NCBI GenBank assembly: GCA_019459485.1 | Contig: JAIBEZ010000095.1 | Span: 18,388 to 82,387 of the forward strand | Reading direction: 5' to 3' | Origin: Prolixibacteraceae bacterium | GTDB taxonomy: Bacteria; Bacteroidota; Bacteroidia; Bacteroidales; Prolixibacteraceae | DNA length: 64,000 nucleotides | In this document: piece by piece, positions 42,497 through 54,400 of the stretch | Numbering within the stretch: the first letter of the stretch is position 1 | Layout: every line of letters begins with the position of its first letter | Program-made: the position numbers and the translations under genes | The notes under the pieces: generated by a model | What the model saw: only the letters and a program-made list of their open reading frames with translations | Databases searched by the model: none | What the model was told of the DNA's origin: nothing

Positions 42497-45400
42497 ATGA
42501 AAAAGTGTATCCTTTTATTTATTGGGGCAGTCCTTTTTGTGTTTGGATCTTATGCACAAACCACCATTCCCGCAGGTTATTTTACTGTTGACCGGACTTT
42601 AACATTAACGAACAGTCCCTATTTGATTACATCGAATATGGATGTCAGCGCCGGAGTAACTGTTACAGTCGAAGATGGGGTTGAAATCAAGTTTAACAAC
42701 GGCAGGTACATTCAGGTATTTGGAACCCTGAATGCTACCGGAACGAAATTTACATCGTCGAGCGAAACTCCAACCAAAGGAATCTGGGATGGAATTTATG
42801 TTTCGTATGAAGGAAGCGCCAGCATTGGTAATGTTATCTTGAATAACTGCACGGTTGAATATGCTCAGAATATTTGGTGCAGAAAAGGTACTTTAACTTT
42901 GAAAAAATCTACCCTTGATAATTTTAGCGGGTATGGAGTACAGGTCTATTCGCAGGGAACATTAGACATCTCGGAAACTACAATTAAAAACGGAAACAAC
43001 CATCCCATTTATTTCAACGGCCCTGGAATGATTAAGGGTACAAACGACAATGTACTTACCGGCAATGCCGCTGATTATATTTACCTGAATTTCAACGATG
43101 TTTCCGGAACCTTCAACATGCCTTTGTTTGATATCCCTTATAGGCTGACGACATTCAGGGTTACCGAAACTGGTACCTTAAACATTTCACCCGGAGTTGA
43201 ACTGAAAAACTTTAACACCGAAATAACCATTCGCGGAAAAGTCAAAGCCCTTGGAACCACTGATAAACCAATCATTTTCGATATGCATCCGGGAGCCTCC
43301 TATTGGCTGGGAGTAAACATTACTGCTTCAGCTATTGACACTGCCTGCATTTTCAAAAACTGTATATTTAAAAGTGCTAAAAACAATAACGATGCATATG
43401 TGGCAATGGCAATTGATGCAGCTTCTCCATCATTTGAAAACTGTAAATTCACCGATAACCACAGAAATCTGTTTGTGACCGGTATAAGTCAACCCACATT
43501 TACCAACTGTAATTTTGAACAATCAACTATTTTGGGTGGTGAAGCTTATAATGTTGCGATAGATATGAACGCAAATGTGGATTTCTCTAGCGATTCCATA
43601 AAGTTCAATCCCAATGAAATAAGAGCTGTAAGAATTCTGCCTTCAACTGTAACCGGTAATGCGCAGCTAAAAAAGATATCATTTAAAAATCTGGAAAACA
43701 TTACCTACTGTTTATATGAGACGACAACAGTTGAGGAAACTGCATCTTTGGTTATTGATCCTGGGATTGTGATAAAATGCCGACAATACAATGCAATGAT
43801 TACAGCAAACGGCACATTAACCGGAATTGGAACTGAAGCCGAACCTATTATTTTCACACACCTTGCCGATGACAATTTCGGTAATCCTAAAAATTCTCAA
43901 AATGACGGAAATGTAACTCCCAGTAATAGTAATTCAGGCAGGATTGCAATTTATGGTACAGCTACATCACAAATTAAAAACTGGAAGATACATTATGGCG
44001 GATACAATTCTGACAACTGGGCTGTTTATGTCTCAAAGGGTAACATCGTAGAGAATTGTGAAATAAAAAACTCTTACCGGGGAATCTATTTCTTTGACAA
44101 TGCACAGCTTCTTAGTAATACATTTTCCAACATCAACTATTTTCCTGTTGGTAGAAAAGTTAATCAGGGAACTCCGGTTCTTATAGGAAATACAGTTTCA
44201 AATGTTGGCTATATCGGAATTCTCATTGGCGAATTTGACACTGATTCTCCCACGCTCAAACCGATGAATTTTGCCGGATTTACCAATGTTGCCTATATGA
44301 TTGAAGACCAGCTAACCATCGCCGCAGAAAATGTAGTTACAATTGATCCGGGAGTAGTAATTAAATTTATTCGAAGATATTACGGACGACTTATTGTTAA
44401 TGGTGCAATTAAAGCAACCGGTAAAAAAGACAACAAAATAATTTTCACCTGCATATCAGACGACTCAGCCGCAGGTGATACCAACAACGATGGAACAGCC
44501 TCGGTACCTACCAACAACGATTGGCAAGGCTTGGATTTCTCCGGAACGGCCAGTGATACTGAAAATATCCTTAAAAACTGCGAAATCAGGTATACCGGCT
44601 ATCCTGTTTATTGGGATGGTGCAATACGAATAACTGATTGCCGGGTGGTAATGGATTCAACCAAGGTGAATTTTACATACGGTAGTGCATTGAGCATATT
44701 CGGTAATGCAAATCCGGAGATAACTAATTGCGAGTTATACAATCTTGGCAGTGCTCCTATTTATATGGATATGTTTTCGAACCCCACTTTTTCCGGAAAT
44801 AAGGTAGCCAATCTACCAAGAATAGGGTTACGTATTCGTGGCGGATCTATTACAGGAACTGTCCCGGTCAGAAATTTTGCAGGTTATGATAATATCTCCT
44901 ACATTATAGAAGAAACCATGACCGTTACCAGCCAATTGGTAATCCCGGCCGGATTAACATTTAAAACCGGCAACAGTAGCGGAAGATGGAATATACAGGG
45001 AAAACTTGAGATACAAGGGACTGCTGAAAATCCGGTTGTTTTTACCACACAGGAGGATGACATGTACGGCAGCCCGAAAGATTTGCAGCAAAATGGTCAA
45101 GGCGGATTGAATAACTACGGCAGCTACTTTGTTTTCTACGACCAGGCAGATGATGCCAGCACAATTGATCATGCCCTGTTCAGGTATTCAGCTTCCAATT
45201 CGATACAAATGGCCAATGCGTCACCCAAAATACTGAACTCAACATTCCAAAACTTAGCCAATCCGGGGATTGCTTTGTCAGGTTCGAGTACTCCAACCAT
45301 AAACGGATGTACCTTTGACAACGCAGTATTCCCGTTCACTACCTCATTGGTGACTTATCCTGCTGAAACGACAGGCAATATAATTTCAGGTACAACAGGA

Positions 45401-47050
45401 AGGGCAATACGTGTTTCCGATGAAACTCTGACACAGAATGTAACACTGCTAAAACGCGACTTTGCAGGAATAACAAATATTCCTTTTGTTTTTCAGAATT
45501 ATACAGTTGGTACCGGTGCGGTACTTACCATCAATCCGGGAATAGTATGTAAATTTATGCAGAATGGATATCTGCATGTCTATAACGGGTTAATCGCAAA
45601 AGGAGGCAATACGACAGACAACACAATTGTATTCACCGCCGACCGGGATGACTTTTATGGTGGCGACACATATGGAGATGGTGATGCCAGCGTACCAAAT
45701 TCATATTACTGGAAAGGCATTTATTTCTTTAATGAATCAATTGACGACAATTGTATCCTCGAAAATTGTATCCTGAAAAATGCCTCTGATTATTATTACT
45801 CGCCAGAGTACGCTCCTTATGATCCTAACAGATATGCAGCCATAAATTTAGACAATGCTTCGCCAACAATTACCAGTTGTCTATTTGAAAGTAACTATTA
45901 TGGGATTATTTCGCGAAATACTTCATTACCAAAAATAACAAATTGCGACTTTGTGGGTACTGATCCTACCTACGGTTATGGCATCCAAAACCAAACGGCT
46001 ACCAATACGGTAACTGCCGAAAACTGTTATTGGAACCACAATACAGGCCCGAGGCACGCATCCAATCCTGGCGGAATGGGAGAACGGGTATCCAACTATG
46101 TTGATTTTACCCCATGGGCAACACAATTGGCCAAACCTGTGTTGGGTGATGTGAGTATGAACGGAGAAGTTAAGCCATTCGACGCATCTTTGGTGTTGCA
46201 ACATGCCGCAACAGTCATCACTTTAACTGAGAAGCAGCAAGGCGTTGCTGATGTGAGTGGAAATGCGATGATTACGTCGTACGATGCCTCGCTGATACTG
46301 CAATACAGTGTTGGCCTGATCAGCAGATTTGATCCGGAACCAGGTGGAATAAAATCAGCCACAATCAGTGATTATGCAACCATATCATTCCCTGATTTGA
46401 TTAGTGAACCGGTTAAAAAAACCTTCGAAATCCCGCTGACTGTTTCCACATTCAAAGGAATAAAAGCGCTGGATATGAAATACACCATCAATCAAAATCA
46501 TGTTAAATTATTAAGAATCAATAAAGAAAAACTTCCGGCAGGAATTGCAATTGAAGCAGGATTTAATTCCGGAAACGGAGAAATCACTATTTCAATGGCA
46601 TCGGCTTATGATTTGGAGTTGATTGACAAACAATTAATTCTCGAGTTTGAATTTATAGATTCAAACCTTTCAGAATCACAATTCAACCTGACCGCTGCAA
46701 TGGCCAATGACTATATTTTGACTGAAGACCTTGGTTATGCCACTATCAGCAGTAAATCGGGTGTTACCGGATCAGATAGCCAGTCGCGACTGACTGAACC
46801 TGTCGTATATACTGACCAGTATGCCATTCATGCAAAACTCGAACTATCGAAATCGAATCAGGATCTGTTTATACAAGTTGTTGATTTAACCGGCAGGATT
46901 CTTTACAAACGAAATGTAAAAAATCTGAGCTCCGGCCTTCAGTATTTCGACTTGCTATATGCGGACTTTGACCGGCCAAATAAGGGCATTTATATCCTGA
47001 ATTTGCGTACTGATGACTTCAGCTACTCAAAAAAACTTCTGATAAAGTAA
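42497..47050 (+). CDS. T9SS beta-helix protein with dockerin and cohesin-like domains
   Basis: 1517 aa from the ATG at 42497, chosen because it starts a normal signal peptide (MKKCILLFIGAVLFVFGSYAQ); the frame is open for 37 more codons upstream. Residues ~21-1200 are a right-handed parallel beta-helix in about six related super-modules; the four C-terminal ones (and partly the first two) share a pattern like L-x-I-x-P-G-I-V-x-K-F, an A-x-G-T region, I-I-F-T and a DD-x-x-G segment. Residues ~1214-1280 are a type I dockerin-like pair of calcium loops (DVSMNGEVKPFD, DVSGNAMITSYD). Residues ~1287-1415 resemble a cohesin. A T9SS-type end follows (~1425-1517). Beta-helices of this kind often bind or cut polysaccharide. 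No catalytic residues were identified, so an adhesin or scaffold role is equally possible. Confidence 0.82.
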   Translation: MKKCILLFIGAVLFVFGSYAQTTIPAGYFTVDRTLTLTNSPYLITSNMDVSAGVTVTVEDGVEIKFNNGRYIQVFGTLNATGTKFTSSSETPTKGIWDGIYVSYEGSASIGNVILNNCTVEYAQNIWCRKGTLTLKKSTLDNFSGYGVQVYSQGTLDISETTIKNGNNHPIYFNGPGMIKGTNDNVLTGNAADYIYLNFNDVSGTFNMPLFDIPYRLTTFRVTETGTLNISPGVELKNFNTEITIRGKVKALGTTDKPIIFDMHPGASYWLGVNITASAIDTACIFKNCIFKSAKNNNDAYVAMAIDAASPSFENCKFTDNHRNLFVTGISQPTFTNCNFEQSTILGGEAYNVAIDMNANVDFSSDSIKFNPNEIRAVRILPSTVTGNAQLKKISFKNLENITYCLYETTTVEETASLVIDPGIVIKCRQYNAMITANGTLTGIGTEAEPIIFTHLADDNFGNPKNSQNDGNVTPSNSNSGRIAIYGTATSQIKNWKIHYGGYNSDNWAVYVSKGNIVENCEIKNSYRGIYFFDNAQLLSNTFSNINYFPVGRKVNQGTPVLIGNTVSNVGYIGILIGEFDTDSPTLKPMNFAGFTNVAYMIEDQLTIAAENVVTIDPGVVIKFIRRYYGRLIVNGAIKATGKKDNKIIFTCISDDSAAGDTNNDGTASVPTNNDWQGLDFSGTASDTENILKNCEIRYTGYPVYWDGAIRITDCRVVMDSTKVNFTYGSALSIFGNANPEITNCELYNLGSAPIYMDMFSNPTFSGNKVANLPRIGLRIRGGSITGTVPVRNFAGYDNISYIIEETMTVTSQLVIPAGLTFKTGNSSGRWNIQGKLEIQGTAENPVVFTTQEDDMYGSPKDLQQNGQGGLNNYGSYFVFYDQADDASTIDHALFRYSASNSIQMANASPKILNSTFQNLANPGIALSGSSTPTINGCTFDNAVFPFTTSLVTYPAETTGNIISGTTGRAIRVSDETLTQNVTLLKRDFAGITNIPFVFQNYTVGTGAVLTINPGIVCKFMQNGYLHVYNGLIAKGGNTTDNTIVFTADRDDFYGGDTYGDGDASVPNSYYWKGIYFFNESIDDNCILENCILKNASDYYYSPEYAPYDPNRYAAINLDNASPTITSCLFESNYYGIISRNTSLPKITNCDFVGTDPTYGYGIQNQTATNTVTAENCYWNHNTGPRHASNPGGMGERVSNYVDFTPWATQLAKPVLGDVSMNGEVKPFDASLVLQHAATVITLTEKQQGVADVSGNAMITSYDASLILQYSVGLISRFDPEPGGIKSATISDYATISFPDLISEPVKKTFEIPLTVSTFKGIKALDMKYTINQNHVKLLRINKEKLPAGIAIEAGFNSGNGEITISMASAYDLELIDKQLILEFEFIDSNLSESQFNLTAAMANDYILTEDLGYATISSKSGVTGSDSQSRLTEPVVYTDQYAIHAKLELSKSNQDLFIQVVDLTGRILYKRNVKNLSSGLQYFDLLYADFDRPNKGIYILNLRTDDFSYSKKLLIK

Positions 47051-47061
47051 CCAATCCAGGT

Positions 47062-47101
47062 AAAAGGGCTCTGTAAACATCATAGCAGCAGAGTCCTTTT
47101 C
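47062..47101 (+). terminator. Hairpin terminator after the beta-helix gene
   Basis: AAAAGGGCTCTG (47062-47073) and CAGAGTCCTTTT (47089-47100) form a 12-bp stem with one G-T pair and a T-run in the 3' arm. It divides the beta-helix gene from the following cohesin/PKD gene. Confidence 0.72.
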
Positions 47102-47220
47102 AACGGATTGAAGCATTTTAGATGAAACCGCATTCATGTCTGAACGATCAGATTTCTAAATCGACCGACATTGATGCACTACTGGAAACAGTAACTGACA
47201 CTAAAATAAAATTTATACAG

Positions 47221-50200
47221 ATGAACAAATTTATCAGATATATCATTGCCCTCAGCTTATGGATAGGTTGCTTCACGGTTTTTTCTCCGGGAATAGCGAC
47301 AGCGCAAACAACCATTGGTTTCAGTATCGACGGGGCAACAGTTTTAGAAAAAGACACCATCACCATAGCGGTTAAAGCCAGTACGACGCTAACCGACAAC
47401 GGTATTTATTCTTTCCGATTTGGGTTGTCGTACAACGCAAGTTACCTTGAATTCATGGGCATTGATTCAGTCGGCACCGTTCTGGAAGAATGGGGAATAC
47501 CAACTTTCAGTAACAAAACCGCGGGAAGAATTATCATCGCCGGAGCAGGCTCTGTGCCTCTTAGCGGAGAGGGCAACATGTTCTACCTGAAATTTAAAGT
47601 TTTGCGGGGTGGCGGAACTTATGTCAGCAACATTTCAGGAGAAAGTTTCCTGAATGAAGGATCACCAAACATGACAATGAACCAGGGTTATATAAATGCC
47701 CAATCCCGCTCCTACCCTGACATTTACTATGACAATTACGAATTATTTGTTGGCGATGAAGCCCAGATGTATGTTAGTGGCGGAACAGCCCCGTACATTT
47801 ATAATACTGTTGATACTGCAATTGCTGTAATTAGCAGTCAGTCGAAAGTAAAGGGGAAAAGTCCGGGAATCACAAAAGCTTATGTAACCGATAAAGATGG
47901 TGAAGTATCCTACACGACCGGAAATATTGATGTTCGCGCGATCAAAATCAGCGCCATGCGCAGCTCCGCCTGGCCCACAGATACGTTCTATCTGCCGGTG
48001 AAAATCGAGATTGCGCCAGGAACAAGAGTGTACTCAGGCTATTTCGAAATCACACACAACGCCAATGTTCAGGGAATAAAAGAAAGTGTACAAACCGGCG
48101 ATTTCGATATTTCGATCCAGAACAATGCCATTACCAACCTTACACGGGTTTCGTTTGCCTCGGCAGAAGGAATAACCGGAAGCGGAATTCTTTGCTATCT
48201 GGGCTTCAAAGCCATAAACAGCGGAAATCACTATTTCAATTTTCAGAACCTGAGATTCGATGAAAAACTGCTGGCATTCAGCTATCAGGAATACGTGGAA
48301 GTTTATTATTTGCCCACCCTGAATATATCGCCAAATAGTGGTACACTAATGTGGGGATCAACTGAGAAAATAACCGTTACAAACGGCGACCCTCCTATGA
48401 TTTATCAAGTGTCGGATCCCCAAATTGGTTCCATTGACGCTTTGGGAAACCTTACCGGTTTGTCGGGTGGAAAAGTAAAAGTAATAGCCACCGATTCGCA
48501 TGGAGCGACCAAAACCAGCGGCGATTTCCAAATCCTCGACAATAATTTTACGATCGTAAATTCAGATGGCGTGCTCGACACCCCAACCCGCGTGCCAGTT
48601 TCAACCACTTTACTTCCTTCAGGAAAAGCACTATACGATTTCGATGGAGTAATTTCGTTCAATGAAGCTGAACTTGAATTTATCGGTATCGAATCTGTTG
48701 ATGGCGCCATGCTGACTGAATTCGTCAGAACCAGCAACACCGTGCATATTGTGGGTGCGACCAGCTCAGGCATCCAATCAGGAATCATCTGCTTTCTGAG
48801 ATTTCAACTCAAAAACACGGTTGTTTTAGGACAACAGGTTACAATTACGCTCAGCTCGATGTCAGGCAATGAATCCTCGCTGTATTCAACTGTCACAAGT
48901 GGAAAAATTACCCGTCTTGATCAGTTGAGCTACCGGCCAATTGCCAAAGCAGGTTTAAATAAATCTGTTCCTGAAGGGGATCTGGTTCAACTTGATGGTT
49001 CTGAATCGTACGACGAAGATGGCAGCCCGATTACCTATTTATGGACTGCGCCTGGAGGAATTATATTGAGCGACAATACTATAAAAAACCCAACATTTAC
49101 TGCTCCTGATGTAAATGCAAATACCATTTACACCTTTACGCTGGTTGTAAACGACGGCGAGTTTGACTCCGATCCTTCAAATGTGGCTATAACCGTACTT
49201 CAAGTAAACAAACGGCCAATTGCCAATGCCGGTCCTGACAAAGGATACAACGAAGGACTTTCAGTTTCTCTTGATGGCAGCCTGTCAGCCGATCCCGATG
49301 GAGATGTGATCTCCTACAAATGGACTTCGATGGACGGTATCATCCTTTTTGATCCGCTTAGTGTTTCTCCATCTTTTATAGCTCCACAAGTAAATGCCGA
49401 TAAAGTTTACCGGTTTAAGCTGGAAGTTTCCGATGGGGTTTTGTTTTCAGTTCCCGATACCGTAAAAATTACCATACTGCAAATAAACAAGAAGCCGGTG
49501 GCATTTGCCGGTGGCGACCAAACGGTAAATGAAAATACATTGGTTCAACTCGATGGATCATTGTCTTCCGATGCCGATTCCGAGCCGATTACTTTCAAAT
49601 GGATTGTTCCATCGATGATAACATTGTCCTCAGCAACCATAAGCAAACCAACATTTACAGCTCCTTTTGTCCAGCGCGATTCAGTAATAATTATTGCCTT
49701 GGTAGTGAACGATGGCAAAATGGATTCGGATACCGATAAAGTTTCGATCACAATCAAAAACCTGAATATTTTAAGCACCGAAGCACAGATACTGAGCGGA
49801 CAACTCACAGGAGCAGATTCTGTAAAAGTTAATCAGGATTTACTTCAGGTTTTTATGTACCTGCCATATGGAGCTGATCCGCGTGCATTGACACCTGCTT
49901 TCCAGATTTCGCCCAAAGCCACCATTGTTCCGGCGGGAGGATCAATCAGGAATTTCACTTCGCCGGTTAACTATACGGTAACTGCCGAAGACGGCGTAAC
50001 CAAGAAAACATATTCTGTCAGGGTTTTTGTCCCCGATGTTAGCCTGAAACGAAACCTCGATGTTGGTTGGAACTGGATTTCATTGAGCGTTGTTCCTCCT
50101 GACCTTAAGGTGACGCCGGTTCTTGGAAGCCTTTCGCTGGAAAACCTTGATTATATTAAAGCGGCTATTACATCGGCAGTTTATTACATTCCTTCCGGAT

Positions 50201-51210
50201 GGTTTGGCGATTTGGTTAACCTTCCGCAATTGGAGATGCTGATGCTTAAAAAGGCAACTTCAGAAATATTCACCTTATCAGGAAAGGAAATAAACCCGGC
50301 ACTAACGACCGTACCCGTTACAACAGGCTGGAACCGAATCGGATATATACTGAAAGGAAATGCTGAACTTGGTGAAACTTTCGATCCGGCTTCGTTGCCA
50401 ACAGGTGACATTTTACTGAAAAGTAAGGAAGCTTCGGCGGTTTATTACCCGGCTTCGGGATGGGCCGGCGATCTCGACTCGTTGAGAATTATGACCGGCT
50501 ATATGATGAAAACTGCGGGAAATGCAAATTTGAAGTACCTGGCCAACAGCGCCAAACTTAAATCGGCACAATCCTCTGTCTTCGCCCGAAACACCCTGTA
50601 CGGTGATTATAAGATTAATCCGCCAATGTTTGAACATTCGGCCAACCTGATTGGGGAGCTGGTGAATTCAAACAATGAAAATATGATCAAAAAAGGAGAC
50701 CTGCTCCTCGCCTATTCGCAAAACGAACCAAGAGGTGTGACCGAAGCCCGCTTTATTCCGGATCTGAACAGGTATGTTTTTGTATTGACCATGTTCTCGA
50801 ATTCGAATCAGGAAAAGCTAAACTTCAGGTTAAAATCGCTGGCAGGCAATACCGAAGAAACTATTGTGGAAGAGTTGATTTTCGATACCGACGAAATATA
50901 CGGACAAGCCATGAATCCATTACAGCTTCATCTGGCAAATCCAACCGGAATCATTGAAACAGCAACCGATCCATCGGTTTTGGTATATCCAAACCCGGTG
51001 GCCGACGAACTGCAAATCCATTCGGAAGCAAAGATTCACTCCGTCACGCTTTCAGGTTTGTCAGGCAATTGCATTCAACTTCTCTCCAATATTTCTGAAT
51101 ATACCTTACTGATCAATACCAGAAACCTGGTTTCGGGAATGTATATGCTGAAAATTGAAACATCGAAAGGCATCGTAATCAGGAAACTGATTAAAACAAA
51201 CAACCAATAA
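47221..51210 (+). CDS. T9SS scaffold-like protein with three cohesin-like domains and PKD repeats
   Basis: 1329 aa from the ATG at 47221, which starts a signal peptide (MNKFIRYIIALSLWIGCF..., cut near 29); an upstream ATG at 47122 would add 33 residues. Cohesin-like beta-sandwiches lie at about 31-160, 241-362 and 441-567 (YSFRFGLSYNASYLEFMG, YSGYFEITHNANVQG, YDFDGVISFNEAELEFIG), joined by Big_2-like linkers. Three PKD-like repeats (~574-849) with LDGS, P-x-F-x-AP and VNDG motifs, a DUF5018-like domain (~850-939), two GWN modules (~945-1114), a GDLLLAY module (~1129-1242) and a T9SS type A sorting domain (YPNPVAD near 1259). It could act as a cohesin scaffold for dockerin-bearing partners such as the preceding gene's product. 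Confidence 0.82.
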   Translation: MNKFIRYIIALSLWIGCFTVFSPGIATAQTTIGFSIDGATVLEKDTITIAVKASTTLTDNGIYSFRFGLSYNASYLEFMGIDSVGTVLEEWGIPTFSNKTAGRIIIAGAGSVPLSGEGNMFYLKFKVLRGGGTYVSNISGESFLNEGSPNMTMNQGYINAQSRSYPDIYYDNYELFVGDEAQMYVSGGTAPYIYNTVDTAIAVISSQSKVKGKSPGITKAYVTDKDGEVSYTTGNIDVRAIKISAMRSSAWPTDTFYLPVKIEIAPGTRVYSGYFEITHNANVQGIKESVQTGDFDISIQNNAITNLTRVSFASAEGITGSGILCYLGFKAINSGNHYFNFQNLRFDEKLLAFSYQEYVEVYYLPTLNISPNSGTLMWGSTEKITVTNGDPPMIYQVSDPQIGSIDALGNLTGLSGGKVKVIATDSHGATKTSGDFQILDNNFTIVNSDGVLDTPTRVPVSTTLLPSGKALYDFDGVISFNEAELEFIGIESVDGAMLTEFVRTSNTVHIVGATSSGIQSGIICFLRFQLKNTVVLGQQVTITLSSMSGNESSLYSTVTSGKITRLDQLSYRPIAKAGLNKSVPEGDLVQLDGSESYDEDGSPITYLWTAPGGIILSDNTIKNPTFTAPDVNANTIYTFTLVVNDGEFDSDPSNVAITVLQVNKRPIANAGPDKGYNEGLSVSLDGSLSADPDGDVISYKWTSMDGIILFDPLSVSPSFIAPQVNADKVYRFKLEVSDGVLFSVPDTVKITILQINKKPVAFAGGDQTVNENTLVQLDGSLSSDADSEPITFKWIVPSMITLSSATISKPTFTAPFVQRDSVIIIALVVNDGKMDSDTDKVSITIKNLNILSTEAQILSGQLTGADSVKVNQDLLQVFMYLPYGADPRALTPAFQISPKATIVPAGGSIRNFTSPVNYTVTAEDGVTKKTYSVRVFVPDVSLKRNLDVGWNWISLSVVPPDLKVTPVLGSLSLENLDYIKAAITSAVYYIPSGWFGDLVNLPQLEMLMLKKATSEIFTLSGKEINPALTTVPVTTGWNRIGYILKGNAELGETFDPASLPTGDILLKSKEASAVYYPASGWAGDLDSLRIMTGYMMKTAGNANLKYLANSAKLKSAQSSVFARNTLYGDYKINPPMFEHSANLIGELVNSNNENMIKKGDLLLAYSQNEPRGVTEARFIPDLNRYVFVLTMFSNSNQEKLNFRLKSLAGNTEETIVEELIFDTDEIYGQAMNPLQLHLANPTGIIETATDPSVLVYPNPVADELQIHSEAKIHSVTLSGLSGNCIQLLSNISEYTLLINTRNLVSGMYMLKIETSKGIVIRKLIKTNNQ

Positions 51211-51407
51211 GGGCTCATAATCAAACATGCAAATACATGGAAAAAGTGATTAAAAATCCATTAAGCTGTTGGAAATGTGATTTACTAATGAGAAAAACCC
51301 GTCCGATTATGAAAAAATCTATCCATAAAAATAGTCAACTACCTTTCCCCGGAATTCAGGAAGAATTCAGGATAAGTAGATGGAGCTTTAACCGAATCAA
51401 AACAAAA

Positions 51408-54400
51408 ATGATTCGGAATTTAGCCCTTGCCCTGCTCATTTGGTTGCCGTTGGCCGCAAACGCCGCGCTGACTTTGCCCGCCATTCCGAGCAACGCCAGC
51501 CTGTCAAAAAAATTCGAGTTAAGTACCGAAATGGCTTTCAGGGTAAAGGTGGGTGAAACGTTTTTACCCAGCGGAGCGCTGATTGCTTATATCAATGGTG
51601 AAATCAGGGGCGCTCAAACTGCTTCCGTGATTTTTCCGGCAACCGGAGTAAATGTTTATAAAATTCTGGTTTTCAATGATAAGACCGGAGACGAAATCAG
51701 CTTTAAGTACTACGATATTTTTTCTGAAAAAATATACGACATCACAGAAAAAATTGAGTTTGTACCCAATCTTGTGCCCGATTATGCGAATCCGGAAATC
51801 CTTACCGCATTTTGTAAACCGATTACTGTTGTCACAGGGCTTTTGCCTGAAAACGGTAAGGAAAATGTGAATGCAACCCTGGATTTGTTTTGGCAACCTT
51901 CGCCCAATACAACTTACTACAATCTGTTTGTGTGGGAAGATGGGGCAGCAATGCCGGCAACTCCAACCTATACGAATATTTACAGTACCACCAGGCGGCT
52001 GTACAACCTGAAATACGGGCAATTGTACCGATGGAAAGTTGGTTCGGTAAACGACTGTTCATCCATTGAAAGTTCTGAACAATCTTTCAGAATCCGCCAA
52101 CTTCCGGATCTTACAATTAATGGCGAAATTCAGGCTCCGGCCAGTGTTGAATCGGGCAGCAATTTCACTGTTAACTTCAGTATAAAAAACATTGGAGTTG
52201 GAAATACAGCCGGAACAACATGGAACGATTTTGTATATGTGTCGAATGATGCGACTTTCAGCAATGATGACCTGTTGCTTTCGAATACCACCAATTTAAG
52301 ACAGCTCGATCCTGATAGTATTTACACTAGATCGGTAACCGTGTCGTTACCATTGGATTATTCGGGAAATTATTATTTTTTCGTCAGAACCGATAGAAAC
52401 AATTCTGTTGCAGAATTGCTGGAAGACAACAACCAGGCATTGACGTCAACTGCGACTGCTGTTACTGCAAAAACACTTCCTGACATTCTGGTTAAAGACA
52501 TTCAGCCTACAACTACCGATGTTAATCCCGGTGATTCGCTGACGATTAGCTGGAAAGTAGAAAACAGGGGTGGAATAACTGCAACCGGAGGCTGGTCGGA
52601 AAGGATTACAATTGTCCCGCTTTCTGGACTAAAAATCGTACTATCGCCCAATACTGAATATAGATTGCCTTTGCCATCGGGCAGTACCATTGATCGCAGC
52701 AGAAGAATAAAAATACCCGAAATCGCGAAATTTTCAGGAGAAGCAAGCATCGAGGTAGAACTGTTCCCGTTTCCCGAACTTCAGGAATATGCTGCAGATA
52801 AAGCAAACAACAAAGCACAATCTGCCGGAAATATTAGTTTGGCTGACAACCTGACTTTGGTTATCCAGTCGGCATCTTTACTCGAAAGCACTCCGCTTCC
52901 GGTTCGTTGTATTGTGACACGCAGCGGCGACATTGCTTCAGCACTGGATGTAAACCTATCAGCATCAGTTGCCGGACAAGTTACCATTCCGGCATCGGTT
53001 ACCATTCCGGCCAATCAGTCATCCATTGTTTTCAATCTCAATACTGTTAACAATGCTGCTTTGGAAGGTCCTAGAAATGTTGACATCACCGCAGGTGCAG
53101 CATCGTACGCCAATTCGGTAAAAACCATCACGATACTCGATGATGAAATACCAAAACTAACAGGCGTCCTGAGCAACCCGACACCTACGGAAGGAGAGAC
53201 GATTGAATTGACTGTTACCCGTGATTTGGTGACCGATCAGGCATTAAATGTGAGTATAGCCACCAATAAGGCCAACCAGTGGACTTTCCCATCGTCCTTA
53301 GTAATTCCTGCAAATGAAGCTTCAGGTAAAGTTTCGGTAGTAATCACTGACGACAATTTGCCCGAATTAAAATCCGACGCTTATATATTTGTAAGTTCAG
53401 CAGGTGTAACCCCCGGACAAGTGGTTGCCAGTTTTATAGATAACGATGTTCCGCAGGTAACTTTCGAAATTCTTTCAGACACAGTTTCTGAATCCGGCGG
53501 GGTTTATGCAACATGGGGAGTAATTACCAGGGTAAAAGGCGATGAAAACATAACAGTAAATCTCACCCAATCGCCGGCAGGTGCGTTATTCTTCCCTGCA
53601 ACTATCACTTTAGTCAAGGGAGTTGGCTCGCAAAAGTTCAACATTGGCGTGGTCGATAATGGCGATGTTGACGGGTACCGCAAATCGTTAGTTACAGGTT
53701 CTATTTACCTGTCGTCGTGCAACTGCGGCACTACCCCCGATAATGGCGGCGTTGTAACAGCCGAATTAGTAATTGCCGATAACGACGGGCCAGCACTATC
53801 GGTTTCTGTCAATCCCCTATCGCTGCCCGAAGGCAAAACAAATGCGGGTAACCTTACCATTTCAAGAAATACGCCAACTGATGACGCATTGGAGGTGACC
53901 ATTTCGCACAACGATGATACAGAGGTAAGTATTCAAACTTCAGCAACCATTCCGGCAGGACAAAAATCGGTGATCGTGCCAATCAACACCATTAACGATG
54001 ACGTCGAAGATGGAAACCAAATGGTAATGATTTCGGCCAGTGCCCCAACGTTCACTACAGGCTTTGGTTATATTTTTGTAACCGACCAGAACAAGCCTGA
54101 TTTGGAAATTACCGATATTGCCCTGGATAAAACGACTGCGGCTACCAACGAGATGATTGAAATATCCGGAGCTGCCTTTAACAGTGGTTTTGCCACCGCC
54201 CCTTCAGGGGTAAAAGTAAATTTTTATTCATCGAAGGATAACAAGTTGGATGATAAAGACCAGCTGCTAAGCGAATTTACATTCCCGTCGCCTATTCCGA
54301 AAGAAACATCGGCCAATTTCGTTCATACTGTTGAAGTACCCGATGTAACCGGTAACTTTTTTATTCTGGGAAAAATAAACCCGAACGAGCAGATTACCGA

